This document shows, one piece after another, positions 32,441-43,728 of a stretch of 64,000 nt of DNA. The stretch covers positions 31,894,501 to 31,958,500 of the forward strand of contig NC_072896.1 in NCBI RefSeq assembly GCF_027943255.1, read 5' to 3'. Under the pieces are notes generated by a model. It had not been told where the DNA came from. It was given only the letters and a program-made list of their open reading frames with translations, and ran no database searches. The position numbers were made by a program, and so were the translations under genes. The first letter of the stretch is position 1. Every line of letters begins with the position of its first letter. The stretch is from Anastrepha obliqua. Its lineage: Eukaryota; Arthropoda; Insecta; Diptera; Tephritidae.

Positions 32441-33655
32441 GTGACTACTGTCAAACTAAGTACATATTTTTTTCCCCTATTCATTAGAAAATCATCATGG
32501 AAAGAGTTACGACTCAACAACGTTTACAAATCGTAGGATTGTATTACGAAAATTGACGCTCTGTGAAAAGTGTTCATCGCGCTCAAGCCAACTTTGGTGT
32601 ACATAATCGTCCCACCGAGCGCAGTATTCGACACATCATCGGCAAATTGGAAAATAATTTTTCATTACTGGATGACACTCGACCGATTAGACCACGTTCA
32701 TCCTGAAGTGAAGAGAATATTACAGCTGTAAATAAGAGTTTTGCCGAAGATCCAGAAGAATTGATTCGGCACCAATCTGCTGACACGATTTGGGCAATTT
32801 TACGCAAAGATCTTGGTCTGAAAGTGTACAAAATACAGCCAGTTCAAGATTTACAGCCGGCCGATCTTCCAAAGCGTCATAATTTCAGGCCTTGGGCTTT
32901 TGAAAAACTCGCCGATGATCCGCATTTTCGGACCCGAATTGTTTTTAGCGATGAGGCTCATTTTTCGCTGAATGGGGACGCTAATATACAAAATATCCAT
33001 ATTTGGGGTGCAGAGCAACCCGAAGCTTTTCAGAACAGCCATTGAAAGTAACCGTTTGGTGCGGCTTACGGACTGAAGGAATCATCGGCCCATATTTCTT
33101 CAAAGACGAGGCTGACACCAATGTAACAGTGAATGGCGAGCGCTTTTCCGCCATGATAAACGACTTTTTGATGCCGCAAGTTAAAGCTCGAAGCCCGTGA
33201 TCTCCACAATATTTGATATCAGCAAGACGGCGCTCCTTGCCATCCAGCCCGTGAAACAATGGATTTACAGCATCGTCGTTTCGGTGTGGAATTTATCTCT
33301 CGTCTCGGACTAGTGAATGATCCATCAAGATCACGTGATATCACACCATTTTTATTTGTGTGAGTTTGCCTAAATGCTTTGTGGATAAACCAGCTTCGAA
33401 GAATGCTTTGGAACCCAACATTACTAAAGTTATTCTCGAGATTCCGACCGAATTCCCCAGCGAGTCATTCAAAATTGATGTTTACGGATGGTCAAATTAC
33501 GGCGCAGTTGCGGCCAACATTTGACAGGGACTATCTTTAAAAAATAAATGCCGCGAATGGTTCTACAAAAAAATTATAAAGATTTCCCAATCAATTTGAA
33601 CTTTCGTTCTTTTGTTTCAATTTAAAATCCGGTACATCTAAATTGATCATCCTCT
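32390..33655 (+). pseudogene. DUF4817-type mariner-like element, nearly full length
   Basis: The coding sequence starts at 32497 (MERVTTQQRLQIVGLYYEN, followed by a stop) and its blocks run in order to a stop at 33545-33547. The blocks are PTERSIRHIIGKLENNF (HTH), LIRHQSADTIWAILRKDLGL, FRTRIVFSDEAHFSLNG (first Asp), VTVNGERFSAMINDFLMPQV, YQQDGAPCHPARETMD (second Asp), SRSRDITPFLF (third Asp region damaged) and QLRPTFDRDYL-like or, in frame, MVKLRRSCGQHLTGTIFKK at the end. The total length fits the family (about 340-350 residues). Several stops and frame shifts make it inactive. The 3' end (CCGGTACATCTAAATTGATC) matches that of the copy at 16216 in diverged form. Confidence 0.9.
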
Positions 33656-33659
33656 ATTT

Positions 33660-34685
33660 CACTTGTTCAGAGCAAAATGACAGTATGAAGGTTTTCAAAA
33701 TCAAACTCTGTTGCGTTTTTTCCATTTTTTTTTTTGCACCAGAGTAAAATGCGAAAAGCAATTCAGAGCTAATCAATGTTTAAGTCAATATTTCTTTATA
33801 GATTTTGAAATTGTAGAGACTCAATGCAGAAACAAAATATATTGCTACTTTTTGTTTGCTCTACTCCATCGGGGTATCGCTGATCATAAATAAAAATTAA
33901 TGAATTTGTAGAAATCAAGCAGCTTCTGTTATACTGGGATCTATTTACTGCTGCATACGGATCTCTGTGCGTAATTCCAATAAATCTTAAAACTAACAAA
34001 TGAAATGAAAATCAATAATAAAAAAAATGTATCGAAACATATGCAAACACTTCGATTGAGCGGATATATCTAATCCCGGTAAAACCTACACACACACACA
34101 CACAAAATGGTAATCAATAAAAAATAATGTACACATGCCCTTATGTATGTATGTGTGCATGTAGCAAAGGAAAGTTAAGTAAGCAGTTGAGCGCCTGCAG
34201 CTGGGTACATTTCACTACATACCAATTCCTTTTTAAGGTTTGCAATTTTTCGTTTTATTTATTTATGAATTACAAAACTAAATGGTATTTTTTTCGGAGT
34301 CATACGGAAATTGCATTGCGCGTAAGCACCCGATTAGGTATTGATATTGAGGTAGACGGATTGAAATGGGTTGAAGTTGAGTGTTTTTATGTGAAGGGAT
34401 CAATGGAATCCTTTTGTGCTATTTTGCTGCCAACATTTAACCCACTAAATGCAATTGCAATCATTAATAAAAATTTGTTTTCGAAAAAGCAGTGAACTGC
34501 AAAAAAATTAGAACAAAAACAAAAAAAAACAAGGTATAGGAAAAGGATGAGAATTGGATGTAAAGTACATGCACGTACGAGGGGCAGCTGAGAATACTAT
34601 GCTCTAATGGTAACAAGCGATGACTCATCATCTCTCAATACTAATTTTGTTGCTCATTGGCAGTACAAACTGATATATGTAAATG
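33660..34685. other. No gene seen
   Basis: AT-rich spacer with a (CA)n run at about 34088-34105. The 122-codon frame at 34127-34495 has no recognisable domain and is not called. Confidence 0.45.
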
Positions 34686-34689
34686 CAAA

Positions 34690-35445
34690 GGCAACGCGAG
34701 AGCAAGGGAGATATTAACATTTTCAACGATAGGCAAGCCGCGTCCATGCTCTGACGACGCCATGGTGCAGAACCAAACTAGTAAACTCCTATAAGAAGGA
34801 GATCAAACCTCTTGGGTGTGCAGGTAACATTTCTCTGATCTGGGTTCCAGTATATAGGTACAGAGGGAAATGAAATTATTGATTAGCTTTTCACGAAAGG
34901 GACTGAATTAGCCTCAGAGACCTGATACCTGGTCATGGGCATCCCTCTGACAGTTGTTAAAGAGGAATTGTGCAAAATATTTCTCAGAAAAGCTCAGAAA
35001 AGATGGAACTCCATTTCTTCATGTGCTATTTCGAAAACCCTTTGGCCCCAGTACAATAGACGCAGGTCTCAGAAAATCCTTTGGACTCCTCGCCATTCAA
35101 TTTCCAAACTCGTAGCTGTGTTTACCGGTCATTAGACGATCGACATACACGCGGAAAAGCTAGTTTACCATTTAACCCTCATTGCAGAAGCTGTGGAGAC
35201 CAATGAGAGGAGGAGATTCTTGAGCACTTTCTGCGTAAATGCCCGGGTTTGGCAGCTAGACGACTACGGTCATTGGGTGCTCCTTTCTTTGACAACCTGG
35301 GGCAGTCTGAGGCAATCTTTTCCTTTATATCAACAGCTCTGACTGGTGGTAGATATCTTTCTATTGGAGGTCTCAAAATGGTATCGAAACGGTGCTTTAG
35401 TGATGGTACTTCAACCATTTTACCTATCGACCTACCTACAAAGTG
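34690..35445 (+). pseudogene. 5'-truncated LINE with (ACCT)n 3' tail, copy 3
   Basis: Plus strand: INIFNDRQAASML (RNase H second-Asp block, diverged), LGCAGNISLIWVP, AQKRWNSISSCAISKTLWPQ (linker), HCRSCGD...EHFLRKCPG (zinc knuckle with one Cys replaced by Arg) and LRSLGAPFFDNLGQS. The end is ACCATTTTACCTATCGACCTACCTAC. It starts at nearly the same point of the element as copy 2 (9520), which suggests similar 5' truncation. Confidence 0.85.
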
Positions 35446-35544
35446 CGGAAAAATTACAGGCAGATTTATAATTTCTGCACTTGGTTTCGTATCTCAATCA
35501 CACCATTTATTCCTCAAAAGTGATATTAATGCCTTCTAAGTACT

Positions 35545-36290
35545 CCCCGCACTTATGTCAGCGTTTGAGCCAGCTCTCGAAACATTTCTGTAATTCTATA
35601 TTCGGTATTGCCATCAGAGCCGTATTCGATCTTTACATTACTTACTTTCGGCTGTTAAAACGCGTTCCCGATCAAACAGAAAAAATTCACAGGGACCCAT
35701 GTCAGGTGAATTCGATGGCGGCTGGATGGTACTTGTTTCGATATTGGTCAAAAATTGATTGATAATGATGGCACTGTGAAAATTGTCTATTAACTGGCTG
35801 ATCTTCTGACAAAAATTCGTGGTGTACAATACTCCACACATTCGTGTGATGTCTAGATTGCATGTCGTACTCATAAACGCACGTCTTGTCTTTAGTAATA
35901 GTGCGTTTGATGAATGTTGGGTTGGATCCAGCCTTGGAAACCATGTCTTTAGCGATTAACGATCAATGCGATCCCGTTTTTGCTTGAAACTCAGGTCTTT
36001 TGGGACCAACTTTGCTGCAATGCAGAAGCCTTAATTGTTAGATACAAGCCCATAACGGATCCATAGCAATGGTCATGTCCTATGTGAGCTCTTTAGCTTT
36101 CTGATGGTAAATTTGCGGTTATTGATCAAATTTTCTTTCATTTTATTAATTTTTTTATCAGATTTTGATATGGATGACCTGCCACTACGATCTTTCTACG
36201 TCATCCTCGATGGATTCACGGTCTCTTCTGAAGCGTTTTCATGGCACTCGTAAACGGATGTTGGCTATTACACCCTAAACGTTGAATGCG
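35545..36290 (-). pseudogene. mariner transposase, near full length, broken
   Basis: Minus strand, N to C: KRFRRDRESIEDD (between the helix-turn-helix motifs), INKMKENLINNRKFTIRKLK (second HTH region), AAKLVPKDLSFKQKRDRIDR, ITKDKTCVYEYDMQSR (first catalytic block, Gly-Asp-Glu changed), a damaged second-Asp region, and PPSNSPDMGPCEFFLFDR (third Asp changed to Glu). Frames shift repeatedly. The same subfamily as 60225-60740, judging from the AKLVPKDLxFxQK and EYDMQ blocks. Confidence 0.8.
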
Positions 36291-36789
36291 GTGGAACGGT
36301 AAGGCAAATTCAGCGGTTGAGGATGTGAAAGTTAGTTATCTTGTGCTTAGGAAGGAGGGGATCGTAAGGCTAAGAAGGAGTCCCCACGAAGTATTTTAGA
36401 ACTGACAAATAGAGCTCGATAAGAGAAAGACTGCCAAAAGGATAGAATGCATGCAGGACGTCCACTTTAACATACGAGTGACCTCTAATCTGTGATATTT
36501 TTTTTGGCTTAAGGTATCCAAGAAAATCTTGTATAAAACAGGATACCATCTTAAATGAAGAAAAATAACAAGAAGAAGAGAAAGAATACTACTTTCTAAA
36601 GATACTACTAGAAGAGTTAGATTATGAGAAGCGCCTTAAAGGCTACGGGATGCATAGAAATTGGCTAATCACACTACACTCGCGGTCTGGCTCCTGGTAG
36701 GTTAGGAACAGCGACGCCACCTAGGCCACCGTATGGGTCCGTTGAAGTTTACTCAATTTTATAATATTCTTGGATAGACGTAAATTTAG
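36291..36789. other. No gene seen
   Basis: No open frame of note and no domain recognised. Confidence 0.45.
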
Positions 36790-37265
36790 CATGGGTCATG
36801 TTTGCCTAGTAATTTCACAGGTATAGGCCCAAATCAATTTATGATTTACAGAATTGATTAGGGCGTCCATAACCAGAAGCTTACAAGTTGCGACAGGTAC
36901 TCCCATAAAATTATTTATGTTTGGAATACAGGTACCTTCTCTTGCAAGTATGTCAGCCCTACAGTTCCATAGTATATCTCCGTGGCCTGGAACGAAGCAT
37001 AAGATAACAGGATACTCTTTAGCCATCTCACTAAGAGATTTGCGATAATGTAAGACACTCCTTAATGTGGTTGGAATGCTTCCAGAGCCTGTAGGGCAGC
37101 TTGACTGTTTGATAGAATGCAAATATCTGTTGATGATATTCTAGTTATCTCTAACCATCTTAAGGCTTCATGAATAGCGTTTATTTCCGCTTGTAAAACA
37201 CTACAGTGATCAGGTAGTTTAAAGGATTCACTGATAAAATCTCTTCGCAAAATAACCTTGATCCT
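36790..37265 (-). pseudogene. LINE RNase H domain in two overlapping frames
   Basis: The upstream frame (37062-37265) reads LPDHCSVLQAEINAIHEALR (Glu block) and SSTDICILSNSQAALQALEA (second-Asp block, with Asp changed to Asn). The downstream frame (36796-37122) reads EYPVILCFVPGHGDILWNCR, then ADILAREGT (terminal Asp block) and FMGVPVATCK. One frame shift near 37065-37120 separates them. The domain is otherwise complete, which makes this one of the better-preserved RNase H copies here. Confidence 0.8.
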
Positions 37266-38329
37266 ACCTCTACGCTCCTGGTAAGCTAAATAAAAAAAAC
37301 AAAAAGTACGCGGACAAAGATTTTCGGATTTTAATGAAATGAAAGCTGTCGTAGAAAACCATTTTGAAAAGAAAACCAAAGAATATTTTCTCAGTGGCAC
37401 AAAAGCATGGCGAGAATATAGCATTTCTCTTAAAGGAATTTACATTGAAAATTAACAAAATGCAAAACTATGTATGTATTTATTTCATTTATTAACCACC
37501 TTGGACCGCGAACTTATCCGCCGCCCTTTGTACAAATCGCTTGTTTACAAACGGTACGGACTGAACTATTGAAGTAGCTGCAGCAGTAAACGAGGCGCAA
37601 AACCTTAAACAACCCAAAGAGGAACAAAAATTGAGCTAACGACGCAACACAAAGCCGAATAGGGGATATCTGTTGCAATGGGAAGGGTGGCGAGCACCAT
37701 AAATGCAGCTGAGTTCAAAGATTTGAGCACCACCAAAAAAACAAAAAAAACAGACGAAGACAAAAACAAAAGTGTGGCAAACATATGCGTAATCCGATGC
37801 TCGCGCGCACACTCATTAAATGAGAACAATATGTAGCCGGAACAGTTAGTTACAATAGCTACGAGTCCAAGTGCAACAACAAATTGCACTGAGCTCTGGA
37901 ATAGCAATGGTAAGTGGAAGGATAAAGGCATAGAATGAGGCATAACCATAACCCAAAAACAAGTGAGCACGTTAAGGTGCATTTGGAGATAGAAGGATAT
38001 GTATACCCTTCGGAATATATTTATATAGTTTGAGCATTGTATTTAAAAATTTCGTTTTGATAGCTAAATTACCATCTAAATTAAATTAGGAGCTAAATTA
38101 TATTTCCTTTTAAATCGCTAGTGAGTGGAAATCTAATATTGGGAAGAGGATTTAGAAGGCATTGTATAGCTATAGGGCTCATCGACACAAGATGGGTAGG
38201 GTCTTTCAACGAAAATAATTTCTTGACTCTAAGAAACTATAATATTAAAAAATTAATAATGTAGGGAAATTCGTTGAGGAAGTGGATGTTAGTTTAGGAG
38301 CTGGAAAGAGGAAAAATTACTGCTCTCAA
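37266..38329. other. No gene seen
   Basis: The frame at 37605-37982 (125 codons, minus) is hydrophobic and overlaps a CAAAAA-rich tract. No family is recognised. The remainder is AT-rich spacer. Confidence 0.45.
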
Positions 38330-38569
38330 TGCCCAGTCGGTGACTTCAGATCACCCATACTCTAGAGCTGCACGTAATGCTAAATTTTCTACCAGTTAGC
38401 ATTGTAGACAAAACTGCCACTGGCTACGCTGCGATTAGGTTGAGAGGCGTAAGCTATAGGCTTGACTATGGGGACGACCAAATTTTAAACAACTCTGATT
38501 TTATCACCGCGTCGTCTGACTGTGTGTACCCACGTAAGGTAAAAATGAATTCTTCTCCATTTACATTTA
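38330..38569 (+). pseudogene. LINE post-RT linker fragment, ends at mariner derivative
   Basis: The plus strand reads LPVSIVDKTATGYAAIRLRG, then VSYRLDYGDDQILNNSDFI. This matches the linker between RT and RNase H of I/LOA-like LINEs and resembles the copy at about 24880-25000. The frame stops exactly where the mariner derivative begins (38570). Whether the LINE resumes after it (39118 onward) is not clear. Confidence 0.6.
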
Positions 38570-39115
38570 CCCTATGATCAGAAAGTACCGCGAATGTTTA
38601 AATAAAACAAAACAGAGTTAAATTTCAGGCAAATTTATTTTATCTCCTTCAAAATATGACCCGACTGAAGCAACATACATCTGCCAACGTTTAAGCCAGT
38701 CCTCCATGCACCCCTGGTAGGCCGACGAAAGGATGGCCTTCCGCTCCTTCGTCTCCTTCATCTCCTTCCACGAAGTGGTAACTTCAACTTGGGAAACAAA
38801 AAGAAGTCGCACGGGGTTATGTCAGGTGAATACGGTGCTTGCACGATGGTATTTACTTGGTGTTTGGTCAAATACTCCAGCACAATTTGGGCTCGGTGCG
38901 ATAGCGCGTTATCGTCATGCAAAATCCAAGAATTATTTACCCACATTTCTGGCCGTTTGCGACGTACAGCATTTCTCAAACGCTTCAAAACAGACAAAAA
39001 GTGGCAGATGTGTCTTACTCGTACACTCTAAGTAACACAACAAAAAAATATGGTCCGGTTTCCACGTGCGTGGTTCGTTTAAATTAAACATTCCCAGTAC
39101 TTTTTAATCATAGGG
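38570..39115 (-). mobile_element. mariner-derived non-autonomous element B (546 bp)
   Basis: TA lies at 38568-38569 and 39116-39117. The terminal inverted repeats read CCCTATGATCAGAAAGTACC on the plus strand and CCCTATGATTAAAAAGTACT in reverse from the other end, continuing into GAATGTTTAA. On the minus strand the leader runs into MSVLKRLRNAVRRKRPEMWV, then SWILHDDNALSHRAQIVLEY (second Asp), APYSPDITPCDFFLFPKLKL (third Asp, 38758-38997) and, after a frame shift, EDWLKRWQMYVASVGSYFEG. The HTH region and the first Asp are deleted. It pairs with element A at 31150. Confidence 0.92.
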
Positions 39116-39149
39116 TAGATTACATTTTCCTCTCTTGAGGGAAATTATC

Positions 39150-40130
39150 ATCATGAATTCCTAGAGCTCCAGTGTGGAACATAGGGCCACAACGAATTTC
39201 TTTCTATCGGGTCTGTTTTGCGCCAATCTCTTAACTTCATTCCAGCTAAGCTGCACGGCGCGGGTTTCTAACTCCAGCAGTCGTCTCCAGGTATTTGCTT
39301 GTCTTCCACGTCTGCGGCTTCCTTAGGGGTTCCAGTCAATGGCGGCCCTTGTTAAGACACCATTTAATATGCGTAGAACATGGCCAATGCAGCCACATTT
39401 TCTCTTTCGTTTCTCTAATAGTATTGGCTTGTTGAGAAATTTTGCGTATTTCCGCTGCTTCTCGCGCAGCTTGAATCTTCGCTGCCATGTCGAGATAGTT
39501 GTGGAACAGAAGACAGTTGTCATCTGTATAGTCAAAATTCGCTAGGCGATCTTGCAGTCCCCATTTAATAGCAGAAGGCGAGGCGTTTTTCATGACAACG
39601 TCCAAAACGATGTTAAAGAGTAGGAGCGAGAGAATACAACTTTGTCGTACACCTGCTAATATTTTGATTTTGTCACCCAGAAGTTTCTCGTGCATTATCC
39701 GACAGCTTGTGTCCGTGTAAAGTGACTCGAGTAGTTGAATCCCCTCGATGGGATCCCTTTGCACTCGAGCACGTTACGAATAGCGCCGTGATGTAAAGTG
39801 CCTAACGCTTTTTGGAAGTCTATAAAGACGAGATAGAGTGGGATCCTCCACTCAACTGACTGTTTAACGATAACTCGGATACTATTGGTGTGGTCGATGC
39901 GTGAATGGTTCGCTCTGAACGCGCCTGTTTCTGTCTGAGTTCTGGTTGCAGCGCCGCTGAAATCTTTCGTTGATGATTTGTAGAAATATTTTGTTAGTCA
40001 TTTTCACAATGATGCCTTCTTTCAGTTCATCAGGCAAATCGCATTTTGCCGACAGGAGTGGATCTGTTAAGTGTTGGCGAACCTCTTTTGTTATTATCGT
40101 CTTATTAGGATTATATGCAATTTTTTCGAT
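39150..40130 (-). pseudogene. RTE-like LINE: RT plus C-terminal region, internally deleted
   Basis: Minus strand: WRIPLYLVFIDFQKAL (RT motif A with Asp), IQLLESLYTDTSCRIMHEKL, KILAGVRQSCILSLLLFNIV (RT motif B region), LANFDYTDDNCLLFHN (YADD-type block as YTDD), then a jump to RKCGCIGHVLRILNG and AAIDWNP followed by RRRGRQANTWRRLLELET at the C-terminus. About 150 residues between the YTDD block and the C-terminal block are missing. A frame shift lies near 39760. The 142-codon frame at 39336-39764 is the longest RT-containing frame in the window. Confidence 0.9.
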
Positions 40131-40835
40131 TTCTGTTGTGTTTTCTTAGCAGTTGTAGCTCATCAGTATAAGCTTCGATAGATTCTTATGTTAGTCAATG
40201 AACGCACTAGGCTCATTCGGAGTTAGTCTTGTGTGACACCACTTTTGTTTCGATCTGATTACTTCGTTTGTATGATTAAATGAATAACAAGTGGCAGAAC
40301 CATAGCAAAAAACTGCATGGCTGATAATTTCGAGCCCGCTAGAAGCCCATAAGTGGGTTTTCCAAAGACTCAGTGCTTCTTGCGGACAGCGTCTCATAGG
40401 TGTCCTTATGGTGAGATGAAAATAACTTAATGTCTGGGAGGGAATCATTTCAGCAGTTTCTTCCCAAACGCATTTCTTTTGTGAGGATAAGTTTCGGACA
40501 TTTTGGGTCTCACCTTAAAAACTCTGACGTTCTTCTTCCTCTTACCCTCACCGTGACTCATTAGAGGTGCCTTAATGCGATCCACCGTTGCCAAATGGTA
40601 GTCGGAGAGTGTCTGATAGGTATCTACATATGTGGTGAGATATAGTAAACATAGCTTGATGTTCCTTCTGTGGTAGCTGTCTGTTAAGGTTAAGATTTAG
40701 AAATGTTTGGTCTTGCTTTCTAACGACGCTTTAAAACGATCAACCTTAGACATTATTACTAATCGTCAGCGGTCAAAAATCTTGCTTTCTTCTTCTTCTT
40801 TCTCTTTCCCTAACTCATGTAAAGGTACCTTTATG
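40131..40835. other. No gene seen
   Basis: Two CTTCTTCTTC-rich stretches (near 40526-40545 and 40788-40805) have partly similar context. No domain was found, and the 85-codon frame at 40191-40448 is unrecognised. Confidence 0.4.
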
Positions 40836-40837
40836 TA

Positions 40838-41085
40838 AGCCGTCGTAGCCGAATGGGTTACCATTAGCTGATACTCGGGTTCAAAAACTCCGGGCGGACA
40901 ATGGCAAACTTCCCAGTGTATTTCTGACATGAAAGAGCTTCCTTTAAAATACCACCTGGCATTCGCAAGTGGTATAAAATTGTAGGTCCCTCCATTTGTG
41001 GAAAAGCAAAAAGACGTCTATCACGAACAGAAAGGAGAAGCTCGGCCGAAGTCTTTGAAAAGAGTGTTAGTGCCAGTATAAACGA
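40838..41085 (+). mobile_element. tRNA-derived SINE, copy 4
   Basis: Plus strand: A-box TAGCCGAATGGG at 40846-40857, degraded B-box region GGGTTCAAAAACTCC near 40877-40891, then GGACAATGGCAAACTTCCCA, CCCTCCATTTGTGGAAAAGC and GAAGCTCGGCCGAAG. The A-box-to-B-box spacing is shorter than in copy 1. The tail ends without the usual GCGCCAATT. Confidence 0.8.
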
Positions 41086-41304
41086 CGGCTTAAGTTTCCA
41101 TCCAAGTGACTCCTCCTTCTCCAAGGGCGATCAATCTCTGTAGGCACTAACCTAATTGGAAAAATAATTTTGTATTGCTGTATTTTAATTTTGTAACTGC
41201 CTCGTGAGTTTCTTCGCAAGTTTTTTCTTACCATATTACACATACATTCGTCATCAACCTTCTACGAGGGCTCGCCACTCTTTAGTTCAAGCAGTTCTTG
41301 ACTA

Positions 41305-41676
41305 CAGGGTTGCCAATATTCGACGGACCCATCTGGACCCTTTGACAGAGACGTCAGATCGCTTAATGACATACCGCGTTGGAAGCGTCAGTCCAAGCAG
41401 ATTTTTACCATGGAACAGTACATGCCACGCGAACGCTCGCAAATTGTTGAAATTTACATTCAACAAAAGAAGTTCATTGTGAAAACTCAACGTACGAAAG
41501 GTTTTCGACTCTTTCTAATCCAAAGAGGCCAAATAAAAACCGACCAAGGCGTCGCCAAAGACATCCCAAAATCGCAATTGACGCAAAGATTGTTGCCTGC
41601 GGACAAGCCTCGTCGATTGGAATGGGCCCAAAGAGTCATCGAAATTCGTCGGGTCCATCGAATATAGGCAACCGTG
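41305..41676 (+). mobile_element. 372-bp non-autonomous derivative of a DUF4817-type element
   Basis: TA is present on both sides (41303-41304 and 41677-41678). The ends are CAGGGTTGCCAATATTCGAC and, in reverse, CACGGTTGCCTATATTCGAT, extending to GGACCC (about 27 bp with few mismatches). Inside is the N-terminus of the transposase (MEQYMPRERSQIVEIYIQQK at 41410), then a jump to LTQRLLPADKPRRLEWAQRV, and the open frame (85 codons) runs into the right terminal repeat. The HTH is partly kept and all catalytic Asp residues are deleted. It can only have moved in trans. Confidence 0.92.
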
Positions 41677-41678
41677 TA

Positions 41679-43620
41679 TTCAGGACATAGAGAAACGTCT
41701 TGCAAAGTCTAATACATTTTACAATGAAAAAATGTATATTCTTCATTAACCTTGACGAAATAATATTGTTCTTAAAAGGTCATCATGACATGATTGATCA
41801 CAAATTTTCCATCCAAAATAGCAGGTCGTCGAAATTGCAATGTAGTTGGAAACAAAGCTGAACTGAAATGTATAGGTTAGATCTTTGGTGCATATGCTGA
41901 GATCGGACGCCCAATATGAGGCTTGACTCCTTCCGTTAAATGTTTCAGGGTTTAATTCCGAAGACTGCCAGAATTAGAGGCAAAACTGAAACGAAGAGAG
42001 ACTGATTTCAGGTTTAGTAGAAAAAATGAATGAAACTTGAATGCAACATGTCCAACCTTTCTTTGAACTTTGAATTTAAAAAAGTTTAAAATCAAGTTTG
42101 TTCAAAATTCCCTCCTATAGTGAGCATCCAATGCACCACCAAGAAGGTTATAAAAACCAACATCAACACCTTCCGCACTACAATTAGTCCAACCCTTCAC
42201 CGCTGCACATTCGAGCTGTTATCATAGTTGCTGCTGCTCCTGCTGTAGTTATCGTTGTTGTTGTCTCATTGCAAGAGCTCAATTTCAAGTGTGCAAAGAA
42301 AGCAAGAAGCATTCGCGCACAAGAACCAAAGCATCGATGAACCGTTATGCAGGATGGTGATTTTAAATACACTCACACGAAATGCAAGTAAGTAAGGATG
42401 TGAGCTCACTCAGCTATTGTTTCGAAATGCTCGAATGCAGAGTTGAATGGGCGAGCACAAAACTGTACGTGCGTGCGTGTTTGTGTGTCCATTTAATCCT
42501 GAAATTGATCCTTAATTTGCTCAGGGTGACTGGCTGCTGCTGTTCGTTATTTCAGCAGTGTGTTGCTTGCAACAAACAAGGCTCTACAGATTTTTTGTTT
42601 TTTTTTTTTTGTATTCTCTTTTAAGTCCTATTTCTGTTTTACGTTTCAGTTCGTGCTCGCACTTGAATTGGCCGTGGTTTTGATGGTGAATGGCAGACAG
42701 TATTTTAGCGCAGTAATGCTCGGCTTAGAAGGCTCAAGTGGGCATAGATAGACGGAGGTGTGTGTATGTGTGTGTGAGTGAATGGTGAGATTTTTTGATT
42801 TTTGTGTTTTCCTTCTCTTACTCTCTTTATTATAATTTTTAATTTCACATTTAATATTTTTTATAATTTTTTTTTATATACTTACTGTGCATGGTAAAGT
42901 GAGTGTCATTGTCTCATTGCAGTTTTTGTTATTTTTTTTCTGGTTCGGTCATTTACCTACGTGTCTTTGTGTCTCATTTGTCTTGCACAGAAAAAAAATT
43001 ATAGGATTAATTTCGTTCATTATCCGACTACAGTGCATATAAATATCCGATGAGCGTAAAAGAGTGTTAGTGCCAATGAACTTATTATTTTCTTCAACTA
43101 AGCCACTTGGGAGGAAGCCCGAATTTTCACGCATTTTCACTATTGTTATCCAAATTCGTACAGCTGAATTCACACATTGAAGTCCTTTCACATTAACTCA
43201 CACTCTATTAAACAGGTCTTTAGCAAGTCGGTATGACTAAAAGTGGTTGCAAGGGTTTGGCTATACAACTGCGTATGTGGAATATACGAACGTGATGCGG
43301 TAAGTAACCTGCATAGAACAGTAGGGATTAAAAATAAAGTTTTAAGTAGTTGAACTATTATAAGGTAAAATCTGCGGATATTGATCAAGCAACTGATCAA
43401 AGAGGCGTCTACCTCAAAGGGTGTAACTTTCACACATAATATATCGGCTTCTTCTTTCGATAACTTTGTTCTAACAGCTGAGGATGGCAAACTGTGTTCA
43501 CAATTCTGTTCAGTAAGATTTGGCAAATCATCATGAATCGCTTAACGTCAAAACAACCATTCCTAATTCTGGACACGTTTTTTGAAAAAAAAAACAAAAA
43601 AAAACAAAAAAGAGACAAAT
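41679..43620. other. No gene seen; poly-T and TG tracts
   Basis: AT-rich, with poly-T near 42596-42612 and TG-rich sequence near 42757-42778. Several 60-112 codon frames occur on both strands with no recognisable domain, including 43188-43526. Nothing supports a gene. Confidence 0.4.
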
Positions 43621-43728
43621 CTGTTCGCGAAGTTCATAGAGCACTGGCGGCATCGTCGGTCCTTATTTCTTTCGAAATAGGGATGGAGCTGCCGTTACGG
43701 TGCATGACGAGCCCTATGGAGTTTTTGT
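43620..43728 (+). pseudogene. Small DUF4817-type transposase piece
   Basis: The plus strand reads SVREVHRAL (N-terminal HTH region) followed at once by GGIVGPYFFRNRDGAAVTVH (block between the first and second Asp). The join implies an internal deletion of about 150 residues. It is too short to define ends. Confidence 0.6.

Noticed and set aside
34127..34495. 122-codon plus-strand ORF
   Set aside because: No motif is recognised and it lies in AT-rich spacer. I could not distinguish it from chance.
37605..37982. 125-codon hydrophobic minus-strand ORF that could be a membrane protein
   Set aside because: The hydrophobic runs are antisense to A-rich sequence. There is no paralogue-like pattern or neighbour to support a gene.
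40515..40640. Second SINE head upstream of copy 4 (CACCGTTGCCAAATGGTAG)
   Set aside because: Only a weak A-box-like match. No B-box or body follows.
43188..43526. 112-codon minus-strand ORF
   Set aside because: Not recognised as any family and flanked by transposon pieces. No evidence of constraint can be seen from one sequence.
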